A DNA stretch of 32,141 nucleotides, from NCBI RefSeq assembly GCF_029360585.1, contig NZ_JAQZSJ010000016.1, positions 104,474 to 136,614 on the forward strand, given 5' to 3'. Below the pieces are notes generated by a model that was not told where the DNA came from, made no database searches, and saw nothing but the letters and a program-made list of their open reading frames with translations. The stretch's first letter is position 1. Each line of letters begins with the position of its first letter. Positions 29,197 to 32,141 of the stretch are shown here, piece by piece. The DNA comes from Cohnella caldifontis. Lineage in GTDB: Bacteria > Bacillota > Bacilli > Paenibacillales > Paenibacillaceae. Made by a program: the position numbers and the translations under genes.

Positions 29197-29928
29197 GTGA
29201 AGAACCGTTTTCAAAGAGCAGCCAAATGGATTTCCGTAGGCACGCTGGCCGCGGCAGTCGTCTCGCCGCTGGGATCGGCCGTCGCATCCGCGGCGACGCC
29301 AACGACACCCGTACAATATAACGTGTACTACTATTACACCTCCGGCGGCAATTTCGATTGGAACGCCTTGCTGCAGCAATTGTACCGCAACTACCCGGTG
29401 CAGACGCAGCCGTCCAAACCGACGACGACCGCTCCGTCTAAGCCGACGACAACGGCACCGTCCAAGCCGACGACAACGGCACCGTCCAAGCCGACGACGA
29501 CGCCTTCCCAACCAACGACGCCGTCCAAGCCAACGACGTCTCCTTCGACTTCAACGTCGACGTCCAGCTATGCTTCGCAAGTCGTTACGCTGGTGAACCA
29601 GGAGCGCGCCAATGCGGGCCTTAAGCCATTGGCCGTGAACTCGCAGCTGGCCAACATGGCATTGGCGAAAGCCAAGGACATGAAAAACAACAACTACTTC
29701 GACCACAATTCGCCGACCTACGGCTCTCCGTTCGACATGATGAAGTCGTTCGGCATCAGCTACCGTTATGCCGGCGAGAACATCGCCATGGGTCAGCGGA
29801 CGCCGCAGGAAGTCATGACGGCCTGGATGAACAGCTCCGGTCACCGGGCGAACATCCTGAACGCCAACTATACCTCGATCGGCGTCGCTTATTATAACGG
29901 CGAATGGGTACAAGAATTCATCGGCTGA
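29197..29928 (+). CDS. Secreted CAP-domain (YkwD-like) protein
   Basis: A 243-residue exported protein. The signal peptide is about residues 1-32 (basic start, WISVGTLAAAVVS, cleavage near AVASAAT). A low-complexity Ser/Thr/Pro/Lys linker with repeated APSKPTTT spans about 70-115. The C-terminal CAP/SCP domain is about 125-243 (VVTLVNQERANAGLKPL, YFDHNSPTYGSPFDMM, AGENIAMG, WMNSSGHRANILNANYTSIGVAYY). This is the YkwD type found in spore- or wall-associated proteins; the biochemical activity is unknown. The GTG start has AGGGAGG 8 nt upstream. It is controlled by the c-di-AMP riboswitch at 29060-29175, consistent with an envelope role. Confidence 0.92.
   Translation: MKNRFQRAAKWISVGTLAAAVVSPLGSAVASAATPTTPVQYNVYYYYTSGGNFDWNALLQQLYRNYPVQTQPSKPTTTAPSKPTTTAPSKPTTTAPSKPTTTPSQPTTPSKPTTSPSTSTSTSSYASQVVTLVNQERANAGLKPLAVNSQLANMALAKAKDMKNNNYFDHNSPTYGSPFDMMKSFGISYRYAGENIAMGQRTPQEVMTAWMNSSGHRANILNANYTSIGVAYYNGEWVQEFIG
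29410..29541 (+). repeat. 24-bp repeats encoding the APSKPTTT linker
   Basis: Four 24-bp units (starting at 29410, 29434, 29458 and 29482), then shortened units of the same theme. The repeat is in frame, so copy changes would lengthen or shorten the linker of the CAP protein without breaking it. Confidence 0.8.
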
Positions 29929-29965
29929 TCCCATTCGATTCCTATCTGACTACAAACCTCGCATC

Positions 29966-30002
29966 GCCGCTTCATCTCGGCGGCAGCGGGGTTTTTTATT
30001 TC
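29966..30002 (+). terminator. Terminator after the CAP-domain gene
   Basis: AACCTCGC pairs with GCGGGGTT (one T-G pair), with an inner CGCC/GGCG, followed by TTTTTTATTT. Confidence 0.85.
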
Positions 30003-30104
30003 GCGGATGACATATTTTGGGATATTAATCGTCCGAAAGTTGTGATATTTTTATGGTGAGTCATTGCTGGATCCCGAAACCATCGCGCATCATGGAGCAA
30101 ACTC

Positions 30105-31679
30105 ATGACGATCCTTCATTTGATCATCGACTTCGTTCCTTTTCTATTCTTGTTCTATACCGGAGCGGAAGTTCTGCTCCGCGACCCCCGCAACCGGCTT
30201 CATCGGCTTACGATGGGCCTGATGTTCTCCTTCAGCCTTCTGTTCCTCGGCGATTATTTCGGTCAAATGTTTCCGCTGGAAGACGCCGCCATGGGCTTCC
30301 GTTTCAAGCTTGCCGGCGGTTTTTTCATCATGACGTTCGGGCTGTATTTCTTTCGCGCGTTGAGCAAACCCTCCGGTCAGCCGATATGGTTTCACCTCTG
30401 CGCCTTGTTGCCCCTCACCGGCCTGGCGCCTCTCATTGTCTATTTACCCGGCTGCGATCTCGACGTCCTGTCGGGGCCGTACTTCCGATCCGAACAACAC
30501 GGTCCCAAGTTATTGTTGCTGGTCTACGTTTGCTCCCTCTATTCCATGACCTGGTACCTGGCGATGGTCTGGATGGCCTATCGGAAATCCCGGTCCAGCG
30601 ATTCGAGCCGGCGGGAAAGCGATCGGATCCGTCTGATCCTGCGCGGCGTCGTCATCTGTTGCGCTTGGGTGCTCATCGCGTTGGCATTGGACGAGCCGCT
30701 CCGGGAGCATGTGCCCATGTTTCCGCAGACGGCTTTGAATTCCTTCGCCGTGGTGGCTTTCGCGCTTTTCATCCGCCATGCGATGGTTAACTACGACTTC
30801 CTGTCCACTTCGTCCAAGAAGTATCAGATGCTCTTCGATTGGTCGTCGAACGGCATTTTCCTGCTTGACCATCAAGGCAGAATGGTGGAGATCAATCCGA
30901 CGGCGGCCCGAATGTTAGGCTATTCGGAGGGGGACAAAAGCTGGAAAGGCATACTTTTGGACGATATGGTTACCCTGATGGACAAGAGCCAATACGAGAT
31001 TTTCGCCCGCTCCATTCGGAATCGACAACCTCTGGAGTTGGAATCCCGCATCCGCAATCGGTCGGGCCGGGAAATGATCGTGGAAACGAAAATGGACTAT
31101 ATCGAAGTGGAAGGGCATTTCTGGAGATTCATCACCAACAAAGACATCACCCAGCAAAAAGAGACGGAGCGCAAGCTGACGGAATTGGCTTATCAGGACT
31201 CTTTGACGGGTTTGCTGAACCGGAGACGGTTCATGGAAATATTGAGCGGAAAAATGGAGGGGCATGCGGTTCGTCGCGGCGCGTTCTGCGTATTCGTCCT
31301 CGATTTGGATCATTTTAAGACGGTGAACGATACGTTTGGCCACGCCGCGGGAGACGAGATGCTGCGGACCGTCGCGGATCGGTTGAAACGGGCACTCCCC
31401 TACTCCGCCTCGATCGGGCGGGTCGGGGGAGACGAATTTTTCATCCTGCTCGATCCTGTCACGAACGAGGAGTCGGTGACGGGCGTCGCGGATGCCGTCG
31501 TGAAAGCGCTAAACGAACCGATTCGATTGAACGGGACGTTATACGATTTAACCGCCAGCGTCGGCGTCAGGATCGTCCGCGAGGACATCCCCGACCTCGA
31601 GACCGTGCTTCGCGAAGCGGATGCCGCGATGTACGAGGCCAAACAATCCGGGCGTAATCGGTACTGTATTCATGCATAG
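30105..31679 (+). CDS. Membrane PAS-GGDEF diguanylate cyclase
   Basis: A 524-residue protein. About seven helices fill residues 5-230 as a histidine-kinase-like 7TM sensor. A PAS domain spans about 240-355 (MLFDWSSNGIFLLDHQGRMVEINPTAARMLGY). The GGDEF domain spans about 360-520 (DSLTGLLNRRRFMEI, VLDLDHFKTVNDTFGHAAGDEML, RVGGDEFFIL). The active site is intact, so it should make cyclic di-GMP from GTP. The inhibitory I-site RxxD, expected just before the GGDEF loop, is not present (PYSAS there), so product feedback may be lost. There is no EAL domain. GGAG precedes the ATG. It is a single gene flanked by terminators; the signal is unknown. Confidence 0.92.
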   Translation: MTILHLIIDFVPFLFLFYTGAEVLLRDPRNRLHRLTMGLMFSFSLLFLGDYFGQMFPLEDAAMGFRFKLAGGFFIMTFGLYFFRALSKPSGQPIWFHLCALLPLTGLAPLIVYLPGCDLDVLSGPYFRSEQHGPKLLLLVYVCSLYSMTWYLAMVWMAYRKSRSSDSSRRESDRIRLILRGVVICCAWVLIALALDEPLREHVPMFPQTALNSFAVVAFALFIRHAMVNYDFLSTSSKKYQMLFDWSSNGIFLLDHQGRMVEINPTAARMLGYSEGDKSWKGILLDDMVTLMDKSQYEIFARSIRNRQPLELESRIRNRSGREMIVETKMDYIEVEGHFWRFITNKDITQQKETERKLTELAYQDSLTGLLNRRRFMEILSGKMEGHAVRRGAFCVFVLDLDHFKTVNDTFGHAAGDEMLRTVADRLKRALPYSASIGRVGGDEFFILLDPVTNEESVTGVADAVVKALNEPIRLNGTLYDLTASVGVRIVREDIPDLETVLREADAAMYEAKQSGRNRYCIHA

Positions 31680-31698
31680 CAGACGTTTCGAATGACGT

Positions 31699-31759
31699 AA
31701 AAGCTTCCCTTTCTGACGCGAGACCGAGTGACCGGTCTGACCGAGAGGGAAGCTTTTTT
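31699..31759 (+). terminator. Terminator after the diguanylate cyclase
   Basis: AAAAGCTTCCCT (31699-31710) pairs perfectly with AGGGAAGCTTTT (31746-31757), followed by TT. An inner GACC/GGTC adds structure. The A-run on the left allows minus-strand use too. Confidence 0.85.
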
Positions 31760-31897
31760 CGTCATGCTTTTCCAGCTTCAACTCTTGCTCATGCTTCTCT
31801 GAGAATGCTCAGCAAGTCCATTGAAAGAGAACCCAACTTAGGACCGTCTGGCGTAATGGGTTCGGGATATCAGACCGAATCATGGTGCCGTAATGCT

Positions 31898-32063
31898 TTA
31901 TGTAACTTTATTACATAACTCAGCCGGATTCCCGTCACCGCGATGTTTTTATGTAACTTTTTTACCTAACTCTGCCGGATTCCCGTCACAGCGATGCTTT
32001 TATGTAACTTTTTTACATAACTCTGCCGGATTCCCGTCATAGCGATGTTTTTATGTAACTTTT
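31898..32063. repeat. 51-bp tandem repeat, about 3.3 copies
   Basis: ATGTAAC recurs at 31900, 31951, 32002 and 32053, a 51-bp period. Units share GCCGGATTCCCGTCA-N2-GCGATG. Copies 1 and 3 contain the perfect inverted repeat TTATGTAA-N5-TTACATAA (31898-31918, 32000-32020). Copy 2 has one arm mismatch and copy 4 is cut short. No gene is seen between 31680 and the window end. Confidence 0.9.
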
Positions 32064-32123
32064 TTCACTGGCGTTGCATAAACACTGACATCAGCGCGTC
32101 TGTTTCTTGAAAATGTATATTGG

Positions 32124-32137
32124 TGTAAATATTTACA
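32124..32137. promoter_or_regulatory. Perfect palindrome TGTAAATATTTACA at window edge
   Basis: A 14-bp perfect palindrome 4 nt from the end of the window. It may be an operator of a gene beyond the edge; nothing here identifies the protein that would bind. Confidence 0.3.
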
Positions 32138-32141
32138 TTCG

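Overview
The window reads as a GC-rich Gram-positive chromosome segment, most likely from the Paenibacillaceae (Cohnella/Paenibacillus type). This is inferred from strong AGGAGG-type ribosome binding sites, frequent TTG/GTG starts, a CadC/CadA pair close to the staphylococcal one, a ydaO-type c-di-AMP riboswitch, and intergenic repeats of the TAACGGACAC type. No phage, integrase, transposase, tRNA, rRNA or CRISPR array was found. It is an ordinary chromosomal stretch, dense in regulators and bounded on both sides by non-coding tandem repeats.

Layout. 1-2216: non-coding, dominated by a 52-bp minisatellite (about 106-1953, 36 copies of a hairpin). 2217-5329: a small membrane protein, then a MerR / SRPBCC / 14-TM exporter operon with a MerR-type 19-bp-spacer promoter. 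5433-8186 (minus): an ECF42-type sigma factor locus with two DGPF/YCII proteins and a VOC protein. Three promoters in it share a GTCGATT-N12-GTTCGT motif. 8340-12811 (plus): a thioredoxin-reductase-like flavoprotein with an Rrf2 regulator, a metallo-beta-lactamase-fold hydrolase with an AbrB-type membrane protein, and a half-length squalene-cyclase-like protein.

12886-15993: an EamA transporter plus nitroreductase operon (minus), divergent from a MocR/PdxR regulator with a perfect palindrome between them. 16005-18944: an HssRS-like two-component system (minus) divergent from a second nitroreductase (plus), with an HssR-box-like direct repeat between them. 18945-21562: cadC-cadA with two operator-like sites around the promoter. 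21563-22081: intergenic repeats and a candidate minus-strand small RNA. 22082-24466: a three-gene ABC-2 exporter. 24640-28921: a large 7TM hybrid kinase carrying two kinase modules and a receiver, followed by a receiver-SARP/BTAD regulator. 29050-29928: a c-di-AMP riboswitch and a secreted CAP-domain protein. 30105-31679: a membrane PAS-GGDEF diguanylate cyclase. 31680-32141: non-coding with a 51-bp tandem repeat.

Most modules pair a sensor or regulator with an effector: metal efflux, drug export, flavin redox enzymes, or envelope signalling. The points most worth follow-up are the hairpin minisatellite, the self-consistent ECF42 regulon motif, the HssR-like box beside a nitroreductase, the paired CadC operators, the candidate small RNA at 21862-21974, and the double-kinase/SARP pair. 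Start codons were re-chosen from ribosome binding sites and promoter positions where the longest frame was implausible. Functional statements beyond motifs are inferences from family knowledge; no database search was run.
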